Source of the DNA: Sulfuricurvum sp.
GTDB lineage: Bacteria; Campylobacterota; Campylobacteria; Campylobacterales; Sulfurimonadaceae
Reading direction: 5' to 3'
Assembly (NCBI GenBank): GCA_028714915.1
Contig: JAQTLL010000002.1
Coordinates: 248,001-312,000 of the forward strand
DNA: 64,000 nt
The stretch's first letter is position 1. Each line of letters starts with the position of its first letter. Under the pieces are notes generated by a model. It saw nothing but the letters and a program-made list of their open reading frames with translations, had not been told where the DNA came from and did no database searches. Positions 8,382 to 17,325 of the stretch are shown piece after piece. Made by a program: the position numbers and the translations under genes.

Positions 8382-11372
8382 ATGCCACAACCACGATTTT
8401 ACGAATATTTAAAAAATAATCCCAAAAAACGATGCGATATACTCGTATGTGAAGATGCCAAAGAGGCGAGTGAACTTGCCGATGTGGCAAAGTATTTGGA
8501 AATTGAAACGCTTGTTTTTCCCGATTTTCGAGCTTCTTATATGGATGATTTACGCCCCTTCCATGAAGAGTTGTTTGCACTGTTTGCTGCATTACGGTCT
8601 TATTATACTTCTGCGAAAAAACCGTTCATCATCTCCCCCTTAAAAACACTGCTCTATCCGCTTCCCAATGCTTCTTTACTTCAAAGTATGACCCTTGAAT
8701 TTGCCTCTCGTATCGAGCTTAAAAGTGTTAAAGAGATGCTTTTGCGTTGGGGTTATACGTTTGTGGATATGGTGGAGATGGAGGGGGAAGTCTCCCATCG
8801 CGGGGACATAATCGATATTTTTATCCCTAATACCGAAAATCCGTATCGTATTAGTTTGTTTGATGATGAAATCGAAGAGATTAAAGCGTTTGATGTTGAG
8901 ACGCAACGAACCCAAAAAGAAGAGCTGGCCTCCATCGAAGTAACCAGTGCCTTTTTCTCGCTGGATGAAGAGCAGGGGAAGCGGTTTGACAAAGCTATTT
9001 CAACTGCGCAAAGCGACAGTTTTGTCAAAGATATGGCATCGCTTGGATTTTGGGTTTTAGGGGAGGAGGGGACTGATTTTACGTTAGGTAAATCACTCTT
9101 GCGTCTTCACGAAATGAAATCACTGCTCGATGAGTCGTATGGACTGGATTTTCCACTCATCCCCCGTGAACATTTAGAAGTTGAAATTCTCCCTGAAGCG
9201 GTGCGTTATAAATCACTGATAGCTCCAAATTTTCAAAGGTTACAGAGTGTTCATAAAAACAAAAAATTTACCCTTATTGTCGCCAGTGATACACAGCTCA
9301 AATCAGCAGAGATTTTTGAGACCAAAGATTTAACCATCAAAACTTCTGGAATTGTTCTTAATCTTATCAGTGCGGATGAGGTGATAATCTCGCTCAACCG
9401 ACATGAGAAAAAGCGCCGTCGCCGTAAAACATCTATTCTCCTCGATGATTTAAAAGTGGGGGATTATGTCGTCCACGAAGAGTATGGAGTCGGGATATTC
9501 GAGGGGATTGAGCAGGCAGAAATTCTTGGCGGTATCAAAGATCTTGTTGTCATCAAATACATGGGGGATGACAAGCTCCTCCTCCCTGTCGAAAACCTCG
9601 ATACGATTGATCGCTATATCGCCTCGGGATCACTTCCTGTACTAGACAGATTGGGTAAAGGGAGTTTTGGAAAGCTCAAAGAGTCGGTTAAGGCGCGATT
9701 ATTTGAAATTGCCTCTGAAATTGTGGGAATTGCGGCGAGTCGAGCCCTTATCAAAGCCCCTAGGTTGAGCGTGGATGCGGGTGAGCTGAAACGGTTTCAG
9801 GCGGGTGCAGGATTTGACTATACCGCCGACCAGTCCAGTGCAATCGCATCAATCGTCAGTGACATAGCTTCGGGGCAGATTATGGATCGGCTTCTTAGCG
9901 GTGACGTTGGATTTGGTAAAACGGAAGTGGCGATGAATGCTATATTTGCGGCAGCTCGCGGTGGATACCAGTCACTTCTTGTTGTCCCCACAACCCTTCT
10001 TAGTTCACAGCATTTCAAATCCTTGCAAGAGCGCTTAGGGGTGTTTGGTTTGCGTGTTGCCAAACTTGACCGCTTTGTGAGTACCAAAGAAAAAACTGCA
10101 ACCCTCAAAGCCCTCTCTGCGGGTGAGCTTGATTGTGTGGTCGGAACCCATGCCCTGTTTGGGGTGAGCTGTGCGAAGTTGGGGCTTGTAATCATTGATG
10201 AAGAACACAAATTCGGGGTCAAACAAAAAGAGAAGCTCAAATCGCTCTATGAAAACGTTCATCTCCTCTCTATGAGTGCGACACCGATTCCACGAAGCTT
10301 GAACCAAGCGATGAGTTCGATTAAGACAATGTCTGAGCTTTTAACACCTCCAAGTGAGCGGCTTGGTGTGCGGACGTTTGTGAAAAATTACGATGAGAAG
10401 CTTATCAAAGAGGTCATTTTGCGGGAACTTCGTCGTGGCGGACAATTATTTTATGTCCATAACTCGATTGACTCGATGATTATTAAATCGGGTGAGCTCA
10501 AAGCGATTTTGCCAAATTTACGTATTTTAATTTTGCATTCACAAATCGGTGCAACCCAAACCGAGGAGGAGTTGGCGAAATTTGCAAATCGTGAGTACGA
10601 TGTACTGCTTGCCACGTCGATTATCGAATCAGGTATCCATATGCCTACGGTGAATACGATGATTATTGATGGAGCTGACCGTTTTGGGATGGCGGATTTG
10701 CATCAACTTCGTGGACGTGTCGGACGGGGGCATATCGAGGGGTATGCGTACTTTATCGTTGATGACAAAGACCATTTGACTGAAGAGGCAAAGAAACGTC
10801 TTGTGGCACTCGAATCGAACTCATTTCTGGGAAGCGGCTCGATGTTGGCGTATCATGATCTCGAAATACGTGGCGGCGGAAATCTCGTAGGCGATGCTCA
10901 AAGCGGTCATATCAAAAATATCGGCTACTCACTTTATCTACGGATGCTGGAAGATGCGATTAAAATTCTCACTAATCAAACGACTGCCGTGCGTGCAAAA
11001 GTGGATATTAAACTCACTATCAGTGCTTTTATCAGTGATGATGTTGTGCATGAGGATCGCTTACGGCTTGAACTGTACCGTCGTTTGAGCCATTGTGAAG
11101 CGCCTAGTGAGGTGTATGAGATACTCGAAGAGGTCGAAGACCGTTTTGGTAAGCCCGATACCCCAACGAAGCAATTTTTTGAGATCATGGTGATGAAACT
11201 GCTGTGCATCGAGAAAAAAATCAAAACGGTGAGTAACTACAATCAAAATATTGGAATTGAATACCTCAATGGTTCTAAAGAGAGCTTGCAAAGTAAAAGC
11301 AAAGACGATGATGATTTGATTGCAACCGTTTTGCACTATCTTCGAACCGTTAAGCCAAAGGGTATAGGATGA
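8382..11372 (+). CDS. mfd: Transcription-repair coupling factor
   Basis: 996 aa. Mfd displaces RNA polymerase stalled at DNA lesions and recruits UvrA. The N-terminal third is the UvrB-homology region; around residues 350-410 the tudor-like RNA-polymerase-interacting domain reads DYVVHEEYGVGIFEGI. The helicase core has Walker A GDVGFGKTE (about 507-515), DEEH (about 605-608), motif III SATPIPRSL and the RecG-type TRG region near LATSIIESGIHMP and LRGRVGRG. The last 100 residues are the C-terminal D7 domain. Shorter than E. coli Mfd (1148 aa), as usual in this phylum. RBS AAGGA sits just upstream of the ATG. The last 4 nt overlap rlmC. Confidence 0.97.
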   Translation: MPQPRFYEYLKNNPKKRCDILVCEDAKEASELADVAKYLEIETLVFPDFRASYMDDLRPFHEELFALFAALRSYYTSAKKPFIISPLKTLLYPLPNASLLQSMTLEFASRIELKSVKEMLLRWGYTFVDMVEMEGEVSHRGDIIDIFIPNTENPYRISLFDDEIEEIKAFDVETQRTQKEELASIEVTSAFFSLDEEQGKRFDKAISTAQSDSFVKDMASLGFWVLGEEGTDFTLGKSLLRLHEMKSLLDESYGLDFPLIPREHLEVEILPEAVRYKSLIAPNFQRLQSVHKNKKFTLIVASDTQLKSAEIFETKDLTIKTSGIVLNLISADEVIISLNRHEKKRRRRKTSILLDDLKVGDYVVHEEYGVGIFEGIEQAEILGGIKDLVVIKYMGDDKLLLPVENLDTIDRYIASGSLPVLDRLGKGSFGKLKESVKARLFEIASEIVGIAASRALIKAPRLSVDAGELKRFQAGAGFDYTADQSSAIASIVSDIASGQIMDRLLSGDVGFGKTEVAMNAIFAAARGGYQSLLVVPTTLLSSQHFKSLQERLGVFGLRVAKLDRFVSTKEKTATLKALSAGELDCVVGTHALFGVSCAKLGLVIIDEEHKFGVKQKEKLKSLYENVHLLSMSATPIPRSLNQAMSSIKTMSELLTPPSERLGVRTFVKNYDEKLIKEVILRELRRGGQLFYVHNSIDSMIIKSGELKAILPNLRILILHSQIGATQTEEELAKFANREYDVLLATSIIESGIHMPTVNTMIIDGADRFGMADLHQLRGRVGRGHIEGYAYFIVDDKDHLTEEAKKRLVALESNSFLGSGSMLAYHDLEIRGGGNLVGDAQSGHIKNIGYSLYLRMLEDAIKILTNQTTAVRAKVDIKLTISAFISDDVVHEDRLRLELYRRLSHCEAPSEVYEILEEVEDRFGKPDTPTKQFFEIMVMKLLCIEKKIKTVSNYNQNIGIEYLNGSKESLQSKSKDDDDLIATVLHYLRTVKPKGIG

Positions 11373-12487
11373 GTTTTTGTTCTTTTTATGATGCCCATGT
11401 CTGCCGCTCTTGCTCCTGGATAGACTTTTTTTATGCGGAGCAGTTGACACTAAAGGGTGAGAATTTATATGGCTTACTCTCTAAATTTAACCCTAAAGAA
11501 TATTTGAAACCTTCTCCAAGCTCTCTAAAAGGATTTCGAAATAAGGCCAAGATGGTTGCTAGTACGAGTAGAGATGGTGTAGTATTGGGACTTTCTGAAG
11601 AGGTTTGCTTGGTTCAATGCCCGCTATACGACGTATCCATGCAGCATGTGTTGGAAAATACGCAAACATGGCTTCGTAATTTAGGGATTAAAGCATACGA
11701 TGTCAAAGCAAAAAAAGGTGAACTTAAATATGTATTGCTAACGCGAAGCAAAGTTAATAATTCTATGATGCTTCGTTTTGTCTTACGTTCTCATGGCGTG
11801 ATTTCACGGCTTCAAAATGGTTTGAAAGAGCTGATGATACGTTGTCCTGAGCTAAAGGTTGTTACTGTGAATATCCAACCGATTCACATGGCGATTTTAG
11901 AAGGGGAGGAGGAGATTTTTCTCACTGAGCAAATCCGTCTCGAAGAGAGGCTTAATGGAATTCCTCTTTTTATACGACCCAAAAGTTTTTTTCAAACCAA
12001 TACCGATGTGGCGGGTAAGCTGTATAAAACGGCTGCCGAATGGGTAGGAGCGAGTAACCCAAAAGTAATATGGGATCTTTTTTGTGGGGTGGGGGGCTTT
12101 GCCCTTCATTGTGCCGCAGCTGATCGAGAGATTATCGGGATCGAGATTGAGAGTGAAGCGATTGCCTGTGCTCGTGATTCGGCAAAGTTGATTGGGTTTG
12201 AAACCCTCCGTTTTGAGGCAATGGATACAGCAAGTTTCACAGTCGCCTCTGGGAAAAATGTGGATGTCGTCATTGTAAATCCTCCTCGCCGAGGATTAGG
12301 TGAGCAGTTATGCAAATGGCTCGAGAGATGTGCCCCTGCGCAGATTGTATATTCGAGTTGTAATGCGACAAGCTTGGCGAGGGATTTGGATTACTTACCG
12401 CAGTACAGTGTTAAGAGGGTGCAATTGTTTGATATGTTCCCTCATACAGAACATTATGAGACATTAGTGGAATTAGTAAGAGTTTAA
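11369..12487 (+). CDS. rlmC: 23S rRNA (uracil-C5)-methyltransferase RlmC-like
   Basis: 372 aa, ATGA overlap with mfd. The N-terminus FCSFYDAHVCRSCSW gives Cys4, Cys12 and Cys15 of the Fe-S site of the TrmA/RlmC/RlmD group. Further matches to E. coli RlmC are FRNKAKMV, RGELKYVLLT, SFFQTN, the SAM motif WDLFCGVGGFALHCA, VNPPRRG and the catalytic cysteine in YSSCNA. No TRAM domain precedes the Fe-S motif, which separates it from RlmD. Expected product: m5U at the position equivalent to 747 of 23S rRNA. The similarity to the gammaproteobacterial enzyme is strong along the whole length, which may mean transfer. Confidence 0.92.
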   Translation: MSFCSFYDAHVCRSCSWIDFFYAEQLTLKGENLYGLLSKFNPKEYLKPSPSSLKGFRNKAKMVASTSRDGVVLGLSEEVCLVQCPLYDVSMQHVLENTQTWLRNLGIKAYDVKAKKGELKYVLLTRSKVNNSMMLRFVLRSHGVISRLQNGLKELMIRCPELKVVTVNIQPIHMAILEGEEEIFLTEQIRLEERLNGIPLFIRPKSFFQTNTDVAGKLYKTAAEWVGASNPKVIWDLFCGVGGFALHCAAADREIIGIEIESEAIACARDSAKLIGFETLRFEAMDTASFTVASGKNVDVVIVNPPRRGLGEQLCKWLERCAPAQIVYSSCNATSLARDLDYLPQYSVKRVQLFDMFPHTEHYETLVELVRV

Positions 12488-12513
12488 AATTAAGAGAGAA
12501 AAACCAAGCTATC

Positions 12514-13686
12514 TTAGTATGAATTTTTATTCCAAGAGATAGTAAATGTCGTTCCGTTGGAAATCTTTGATTCAACGTGGATTAAAAAATCATATTCTTT
12601 GCAAATCATTTGAATGATATTTAAGCCAATTCCAAATCCGCCGTTTGCTTCATCAAAACGTTTATAGCGAGTAAAAATCTGTTTAATATCTTCGGTAGCA
12701 ATCCCAATACCCGTATCTCGAATACATAAAGCAGTATGGGTCAATTCAATATAAATATCACCTAGCGGTTTATTATATTTGATTGCATTAGAGAGTAAAT
12801 TATCAATAATACGGGTTAGTTTTTCACGATCTGCGCTAAGGTCAAAAGGTTGAAGATTGGCATGAATGGTAATTTTTTTTGCATCAGCGAGAGGACGAAA
12901 GTACTCAATCCGTTCTTCTGTGAGAGAGGAAATATTGAGTAAAGTATTATTGTTTTTAGTGTGCTCATACATAATTAGAAAAGCGAGATCATTGTAGAGA
13001 TTTGATATTGTTCGAGCGGCAACGCTGATTCGTTTGATATGCTTTAGCTGAGTGGGCGCTAATGACTCTTTATTCAATTGTTCAATACTCATAGTAATAA
13101 CCGATAAGGGGGTGTTGAGTTCATGGGTCGTATCACGAATAAATTGATCGAGTTTTGCAATGGCATCTCGAAGCGGGTGTAAAAAAAGTTTTGAGAGAGC
13201 ATAAATGACGAGCGACAAGAATAAAATAGAAAAAATTAAAAAAAGATAGATGCTTTGACGCGTTTGTTCCAATTGAGCCTCGATAGTATTGGTGCGTACA
13301 ACAATGTAATGAATTTTTTTTAGATGTTCGAGTTCAATAATGGTGCTGTAGAAATAGTGATGTTGATATTCAAAAAATCCTTGATGGAATGGAAATCGTA
13401 CATTAGGTGCTGAGGAATAAAGGACCTTTTTGCTGTGGTCTAGAAAGGTGATGTCAAAACGGGGGTCACGGCTAAGGTGTTGATGAAGTTCTGTGAGATT
13501 CTTAGCCTTCAAAATATGCTCTTGCAAGGTACCGGTATAATAAATCATCGAGGCATGCCGTAGGTCTAAAAAAACATTTTTTTGATAAGAGTAATAGATA
13601 CTGGATATGATTAGCAAAAATATGGTGTTGAGAACAACAAAAAGGGATACAAACCGAATAAGGGCTTTTCGTTCAGGATCGCGCAA
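12514..13686 (-). CDS. Membrane sensor histidine kinase
   Basis: 390 aa, TTG start overlapping the 3' end of its response-regulator gene by 14 nt. Two membrane segments (about 12-33 and 145-168) flank a periplasmic sensor of about 110 residues with no recognised fold. The dimerisation helix carries THELNTPLS with the phospho-acceptor His188; the catalytic domain has N box NLLSNAIKYN, G1 RDTGIGIA and G2 GFGIGLN, so it is a complete kinase. The Asn in HELNTP instead of Lys/Arg is unusual but seen in several Campylobacterota kinases. No target gene lies beside the pair, so the signal is unknown. Confidence 0.9.
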   Translation of the reverse strand: MRDPERKALIRFVSLFVVLNTIFLLIISSIYYSYQKNVFLDLRHASMIYYTGTLQEHILKAKNLTELHQHLSRDPRFDITFLDHSKKVLYSSAPNVRFPFHQGFFEYQHHYFYSTIIELEHLKKIHYIVVRTNTIEAQLEQTRQSIYLFLIFSILFLSLVIYALSKLFLHPLRDAIAKLDQFIRDTTHELNTPLSVITMSIEQLNKESLAPTQLKHIKRISVAARTISNLYNDLAFLIMYEHTKNNNTLLNISSLTEERIEYFRPLADAKKITIHANLQPFDLSADREKLTRIIDNLLSNAIKYNKPLGDIYIELTHTALCIRDTGIGIATEDIKQIFTRYKRFDEANGGFGIGLNIIQMICKEYDFLIHVESKISNGTTFTISWNKNSY

Positions 13687-14365
13687 TACAATACCCTTGG
13701 CCTCGAATATTGAGAATGGTCTCTTTTCCTAAATATTTGCGTAAATTTTTGATATGAGTACGAAGGTTTTCCTCACTCGCTTCTTCGTTAAAGTTCCATG
13801 CTGATTCTATGAGTGTTTGCGTACTGACTACTTCGTTGGGATAAGAAAGGAGTATTTTAAGAATTTTTGCTTCTTTGCGGGGAAGAATGATGTCCTTGCC
13901 TTCTATATTCAACCGCCCTGATTTTGGATCAAATAGCAAAGTGTCGCCAATACTGATTAGGACATCGGTTTTAAGGAGAGTTGAGCGTTTTATCAAAGCT
14001 TTAACCCGTAGTTCCAGTTCTTTGAGCTCAAAAGGTTTTTTAAGATAGTCGTCGCATCCGGCATCATAAGCAGATGAAAGATCATCAAGACCGCTAAGCG
14101 AAGTGATAAAAATGGCAGAAGAGTGTTTATGATTCTTCCGCAGTTCGCGTAAAACATCAAAGCCATTGCAATAGGGTACTTTGACATCGAGTAAAAATAG
14201 ATCAAATGTTTTCTCATACCCTAAATCAATTGCCGTATTTCCATCATAAGCGCATACAACCTCATATCCTTGATCGGTGAGGAACTCTTGCAGGATACTT
14301 GAGAGGGTAAAATCGTCCTCTAAAAGTAATATCCGGTAGGCTGAGAGAGGTATTGGTTTTGGCAT
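13673..14365 (-). CDS. OmpR/PhoB-family response regulator
   Basis: 230 aa from the ATG at 14365; a TTG two codons upstream is possible. Receiver domain: acidic pair ED near 18-20, phospho-acceptor Asp62 in LLDVKVP, Lys in KKPFELKE. A winged-helix output domain follows, with ILPRKEAKILKILLSYPNEVVS and RTHIKNLRKYLG. Upstream gene of a two-gene operon with the kinase at 12514. Its DNA targets are not evident here. Confidence 0.9.
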   Translation of the reverse strand: MPKPIPLSAYRILLLEDDFTLSSILQEFLTDQGYEVVCAYDGNTAIDLGYEKTFDLFLLDVKVPYCNGFDVLRELRKNHKHSSAIFITSLSGLDDLSSAYDAGCDDYLKKPFELKELELRVKALIKRSTLLKTDVLISIGDTLLFDPKSGRLNIEGKDIILPRKEAKILKILLSYPNEVVSTQTLIESAWNFNEEASEENLRTHIKNLRKYLGKETILNIRGQGYCIARS

Positions 14366-14412
14366 GATCAACTTTACTGGTAGATTTAAGAGTGTATTAT
14401 AAGGGATTTAGA

Positions 14413-14910
14413 TTAATAAAGTACACCGAAGTGATCTACTTGTGTCAAATAAAGCCGTACATCAAACTCAAGCTGATGGTATGCAGGCTCGATATGGGCA
14501 CAGAGTTTATAAAAAGCTTTATTGTGCTCTTTTTCTTTGAGATGGGCAAGTTCATGGGTAACGATCATTCGTAAAAACGGCTCAGGTACTTTTTTGAAAA
14601 GATGAGAAATTCGGATCTCATTTTTGGCTTTGAGGTTGCCTCCTTGAACGCGGGAGACAAAGGTATGCGTACCCAAGGCTGATTGAAGATCACGGATTTT
14701 GGTATCGTAGAGGACTTTTGAGATGGGGGAAGCATTGCGTAAATGGCTATTTTTTAAATCAATAACAAAATCGTAGAGGCTTTTATCCGTAGCATAGATA
14801 TGGGTAACAGGGTATTTGGCGAGTAAGTGTGCTCCAAGAGTATTTTTGCGGAGCAGAGATTCGATTTGAGCTTTGATGGCTGGGCTGTAACTATTGATGT
14901 ACTTTAACAT
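14413..14910 (-). CDS. YgjP/SprT-like metal-dependent hydrolase
   Basis: 165 aa when started at the ATG at 14910; the frame is open further, but that would run deep into ymdB on the other strand. The zinc-peptidase motif HELAHLKEKEHNKAFY (HExxH followed by a third His) matches the YgjP-like/DUF45 group of WLM-clan proteins. Preceding text with SHLFKKVPEPFLRMIVT supports that family. Cytoplasmic; substrate unknown. It is divergent from ymdB, and the two starts are only about 45 nt apart, so their promoters must overlap. Confidence 0.78.
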   Translation of the reverse strand: MLKYINSYSPAIKAQIESLLRKNTLGAHLLAKYPVTHIYATDKSLYDFVIDLKNSHLRNASPISKVLYDTKIRDLQSALGTHTFVSRVQGGNLKAKNEIRISHLFKKVPEPFLRMIVTHELAHLKEKEHNKAFYKLCAHIEPAYHQLEFDVRLYLTQVDHFGVLY

Positions 14911-14953
14911 ACGTAATGATACACTTTCATTATTAATATATGAGGCAATAGTA

Positions 14954-15763
14954 GTGAAAATAGCATTTATAGGGGATGTCGTCGGCAGGCCAGGACGGGT
15001 GATGATTAAAGAACACGTCAAGAAGCTTCGGCGTGAGTATGGAATAGATTTTGTTATCGCTAACTATGAAAATGCTTCGCACGGTTTTGGTTTAACGTTG
15101 AAAAATGCGCAAGAGCTCTTTGATTCAGGTATCGATGTGATGACCGGCGGAAATCATACATGGGATAAAAAAGATATTCTCCCGCTTCTGGAAACACTTC
15201 CCTTGCTTCGCCCTCACAATTATCCCGTGGGCGTGCCTGGGCACGGATACCGTGTTTTTGAGGTAGAAGGGGAAAGGCTTGCCGTTTTAAATATCATGGG
15301 GCACTACGGGATGCCGTACGTCGATAATGCCTTCCGATGCGCTCGCGATACGGTAGCAGGGCTTAAAGAGCAGGGGATTGACCATATCTTTATCGATTTT
15401 CACGCCGAAGCCAGCAGTGAGAAGCGTGCCATGATGATGTTGCTCCAAGGTGAAGTAAGTGGACTCATCGGAACCCATACACATGTAGGGAGTGATGATT
15501 TTCAAATCTCAAAAGGGACAGCATATCTGACGGATATGGGTCTAAGTGGTTGTCGTGATAATGTTATCGGGATGGATGCAAAAGTACCGTTAGAGCGATT
15601 TGTTACAGGTATTTCGGGACGTTTTGAAGTACCTGAAAAATGTAAAAAAATTCTTCAAATTGCGATTATGACCCTTGAAGAGGGGAGCTGTACTGAAGCA
15701 TTCAAACTCAAAATATTCGATGACGGCAGAATCGTCCGAACCGATGCGTGGCACGAAGTCTAA
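14954..15763 (+). CDS. YmdB-family metallophosphoesterase
   Basis: 269 aa from the GTG at 14954, where the first metal-binding strand begins (KIAFIGDVVGRPGR). Other ligands are in ANYENASHG, GGNHTWDKK, DFHAEASSEK and GTHTHVGSDD, the order known for the TIGR00282/YmdB proteins. The Bacillus member hydrolyses 2',3'-cyclic nucleotide phosphates and influences RNA decay and biofilm; the role here is inferred only. Size is normal (about 265 aa). The stop TAA overlaps the ATG of the next gene (TAATG). Confidence 0.9.
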   Translation: MKIAFIGDVVGRPGRVMIKEHVKKLRREYGIDFVIANYENASHGFGLTLKNAQELFDSGIDVMTGGNHTWDKKDILPLLETLPLLRPHNYPVGVPGHGYRVFEVEGERLAVLNIMGHYGMPYVDNAFRCARDTVAGLKEQGIDHIFIDFHAEASSEKRAMMMLLQGEVSGLIGTHTHVGSDDFQISKGTAYLTDMGLSGCRDNVIGMDAKVPLERFVTGISGRFEVPEKCKKILQIAIMTLEEGSCTEAFKLKIFDDGRIVRTDAWHEV

Positions 15764-16437
15764 TGGAACTCTCCGACTCATTGGAGCTTTTTAACGCATT
15801 AGAGCGTTTAGAGCTACTTGAAAATTCTCCGAGGCTTTGGTGGCCAGAGTATGGAACGTTTGAAGTGGTCATCGGAGCCATTTTGACCCAAAATACTCAA
15901 TGGAATCGTGTCCAAATTTCCCTCGAAAACCTCGCACAACATAATCTTTTAAACCTTGAATCTCTTTCACAATGCGATAACGAAATACTTATGGAACTCA
16001 TTCGTCCAAGTGGCTTATTTAAAGCCAAAGCCCAAAATCTAATACGCCTTAGTCGTACAATAGTCGAGGATTTTGGCAGTTTTGAAGAATTTGCTTTAAA
16101 TGTAGACAGAGAGTGGCTATTATCGCAAAAAGGAATCGGCCCTGAGACTGCCGACTCAATCTTATGTTACGCATGTGGACGTAGCGTGATGGTAGTCGAT
16201 AGCTATACCGCACGACTTTTAAATGCTTTTGGATATGAGTTTGAAAGTTATGATGACCTTCAGGAGTGGTGTGAGAGGGGAATAAGAACTCATTTTGAGG
16301 AGTCGCATCTGCCTGAGCTCTTTGCCCATTTTCATGGGATGATTGTGGAGTATGTGAAGAGGAATAGTCAGGGGAAGAGTGTGGGAGTAGATGCATGTTA
16401 TAATGCACTCAATTCTAAAATTAAAAAACCTCTTTAA
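15763..16437 (+). CDS. MagIII-like HhH-GPD DNA glycosylase
   Basis: 224 aa, coupled to ymdB by a TAATG junction. The HhH-GPD fold is clear: TQNTQW near residue 43, hairpin GIGPETADSILCY (124-136) and catalytic Asp146 in VVDSYTA. At the position of the catalytic lysine of endonuclease III (GVGRKTA) there is a glutamate (GIGPETA), and the C-terminal Fe-S cysteines are absent. Both traits and the following ILCYACG match Helicobacter MagIII, which removes 3-methyladenine without AP-lyase activity. Often labelled endonuclease III in databases, but a monofunctional alkylbase glycosylase is more likely. Its 3' end overlaps ywbE, which runs the other way. Confidence 0.82.
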   Translation: MELSDSLELFNALERLELLENSPRLWWPEYGTFEVVIGAILTQNTQWNRVQISLENLAQHNLLNLESLSQCDNEILMELIRPSGLFKAKAQNLIRLSRTIVEDFGSFEEFALNVDREWLLSQKGIGPETADSILCYACGRSVMVVDSYTARLLNAFGYEFESYDDLQEWCERGIRTHFEESHLPELFAHFHGMIVEYVKRNSQGKSVGVDACYNALNSKIKKPL

Positions 16438-16612
16438 CGCGACCAACTTCCCCACTCATTAACCGTACTTTGATACCGTGAGGATGGGACGGTGAGGTTG
16501 TCAGGATGTCGCGTACAACTCCCTCTGTTAAAGCGCCGGTAGATTGATGCTGTTTGAGGACAATCGTTACACGCTTACCGGATTGGATATTTTTACGCTC
16601 GTTACCGTTCAC
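16421..16612 (-). CDS. YwbE family protein (DUF2196)
   Basis: 63 aa, GTG start with a good AAGGAAACAGG ribosome site. The sequence carries the family core: a KRVTIVLKQHQSTG segment, then LTEGVVRDILT and a HPHGIKVRL-x-SGEVGRVKE end, almost identical to Bacillus YwbE. Function unknown; the small basic KOW-like beta barrel suggests nucleic-acid or ribosome association. Cotranscribed with the small gene immediately upstream (9 nt gap). Its last 17 nt overlap the glycosylase gene tail to tail. Confidence 0.88.
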   Translation of the reverse strand: MNGNERKNIQSGKRVTIVLKQHQSTGALTEGVVRDILTTSPSHPHGIKVRLMSGEVGRVKEVF

Positions 16613-16621
16613 CCTGTTTCC

Positions 16622-16807
16622 TTAGTCTCTTAAATTAAGCCATGAGGGAGGATTGTCAAAACACAGTTCGCTTTGATTCCAGTCATTTTTTTCTCCATGA
16701 CGTGCATGCAGCTTTCCGTCGATATGAATATATTGCAGACCTGTAACGGTACTGGTAAGTTTTTTACCTTTTGAAAGGGCATCTAAAACGGCTTCTCTGC
16801 TTTCCAT
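16622..16807 (-). CDS. Small hypothetical protein
   Basis: 61 aa, start at the ATG at 16807 chosen because AAGGA lies 7 nt upstream; the open frame extends further but only through the cold-shock gene and its terminator. The protein begins MESREAVLDALSKGKKL, continues with a TGLQYIHIDGKLHARHGEKNDW stretch rich in His and charged residues and ends in a Trp/Pro segment. I do not recognise a family. It sits 9 nt before ywbE and about 110 nt after the cspA terminator, so the two small genes form a unit. Confidence 0.6.
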   Translation of the reverse strand: MESREAVLDALSKGKKLTSTVTGLQYIHIDGKLHARHGEKNDWNQSELCFDNPPSWLNLRD

Positions 16808-16917
16808 GGGTAATCCTTGTATTCTGTAAATAAGATTGGTTAATAGGTGGAAAGGTGAATGAATTAAATTGTAATGGAGCAACGAATGAAACGATTTTGA
16901 ATGAATGAGTAGAAGAT

Positions 16918-16940
16918 ATTGGGTAGGAAACCTACCCAAT
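16918..16940 (-). terminator. Terminator-like hairpin after the cold-shock gene
   Basis: Perfect 10 bp stem ATTGGGTAGG / CCTACCCAAT with a 3 nt loop, 10 nt past the stop of the cold-shock gene. The run after it on the minus strand is only moderately T-rich, so termination may be partial and feed the small downstream genes. Confidence 0.65.
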
Positions 16941-16949
16941 GAGAAGAAC

Positions 16950-17168
16950 TTACAGTGCTGTAACGTTCTCTGCTTGTGGACCTTTTTCGCCTTGGCCAAC
17001 AGTATAAGTTACTTTTTGACCTTCTTCAAGTGAAACACGGCCATAACCAGTGCGGTTGATTTGACGGAAGTGAACAAACAAATCTTTATCTCCGTTATCT
17101 TGTTGGATAAATCCAAAACCTTTTTCGCCATTGAACCATTTTACTGTTCCGTTGATTACATCTGCCAT
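16950..17168 (-). CDS. Cold-shock protein, CspA family
   Basis: 72 aa nucleic-acid chaperone. RNP1 is KGFGFI (16-21) and RNP2 LFVHF (30-34); [12 protein letters not shown] and EKGPQAENV frame the single five-strand barrel. It probably melts RNA structure or acts as an antiterminator. The gene has a leader of about 145 nt with a strong 5' hairpin and a terminator-like hairpin 10 nt after the stop, so it is monocistronic. Confidence 0.97.
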   Translation of the reverse strand: MADVINGTVKWFNGEKGFGFIQQDNGDKDLFVHFRQINRTGYGRVSLEEGQKVTYTVGQGEKGPQAENVTAL

Positions 17169-17284
17169 AGTAGACCTTTTTGTTTAAAAATACACCCCGT
17201 TGCCGTGGTGGTCGAAAATATAAAGTGGAGTATTCTTAGAGCGGGCCGTACTGTTAACAAAAGGTCTTCAATAGAGAGCTAGCC

Positions 17285-17309
17285 AAAGATGAAACTCTAA
17301 ATCATCTTT
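17285..17309 (-). promoter_or_regulatory. Stem-loop at the 5' end of the cold-shock leader
   Basis: Perfect 8 bp inverted repeat AAAGATGA / TCATCTTT with a 9 nt loop, beginning a few bases after the predicted transcription start of the cold-shock gene. Structured long leaders control cspA mRNA stability and translation in other bacteria; the same is inferred here. Confidence 0.55.
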
Positions 17310-17319
17310 CAATACCTGA

Positions 17320-17325
17320 AGTATA
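17320..17325 (-). promoter_or_regulatory. -10 box of the cold-shock gene
   Basis: TATACT on the minus strand, preceded by T-rich DNA, as is usual for sigma-70 promoters here. It predicts a start near 17313 and an untranslated leader of about 145 nt before the cspA-type gene. Confidence 0.5.

Noticed and set aside
14911..15021. Upstream extension of the YgjP-like gene
   Set aside because: Would overlap the ymdB start region and adds no conserved sequence; the ATG at 14910 is at the right place.
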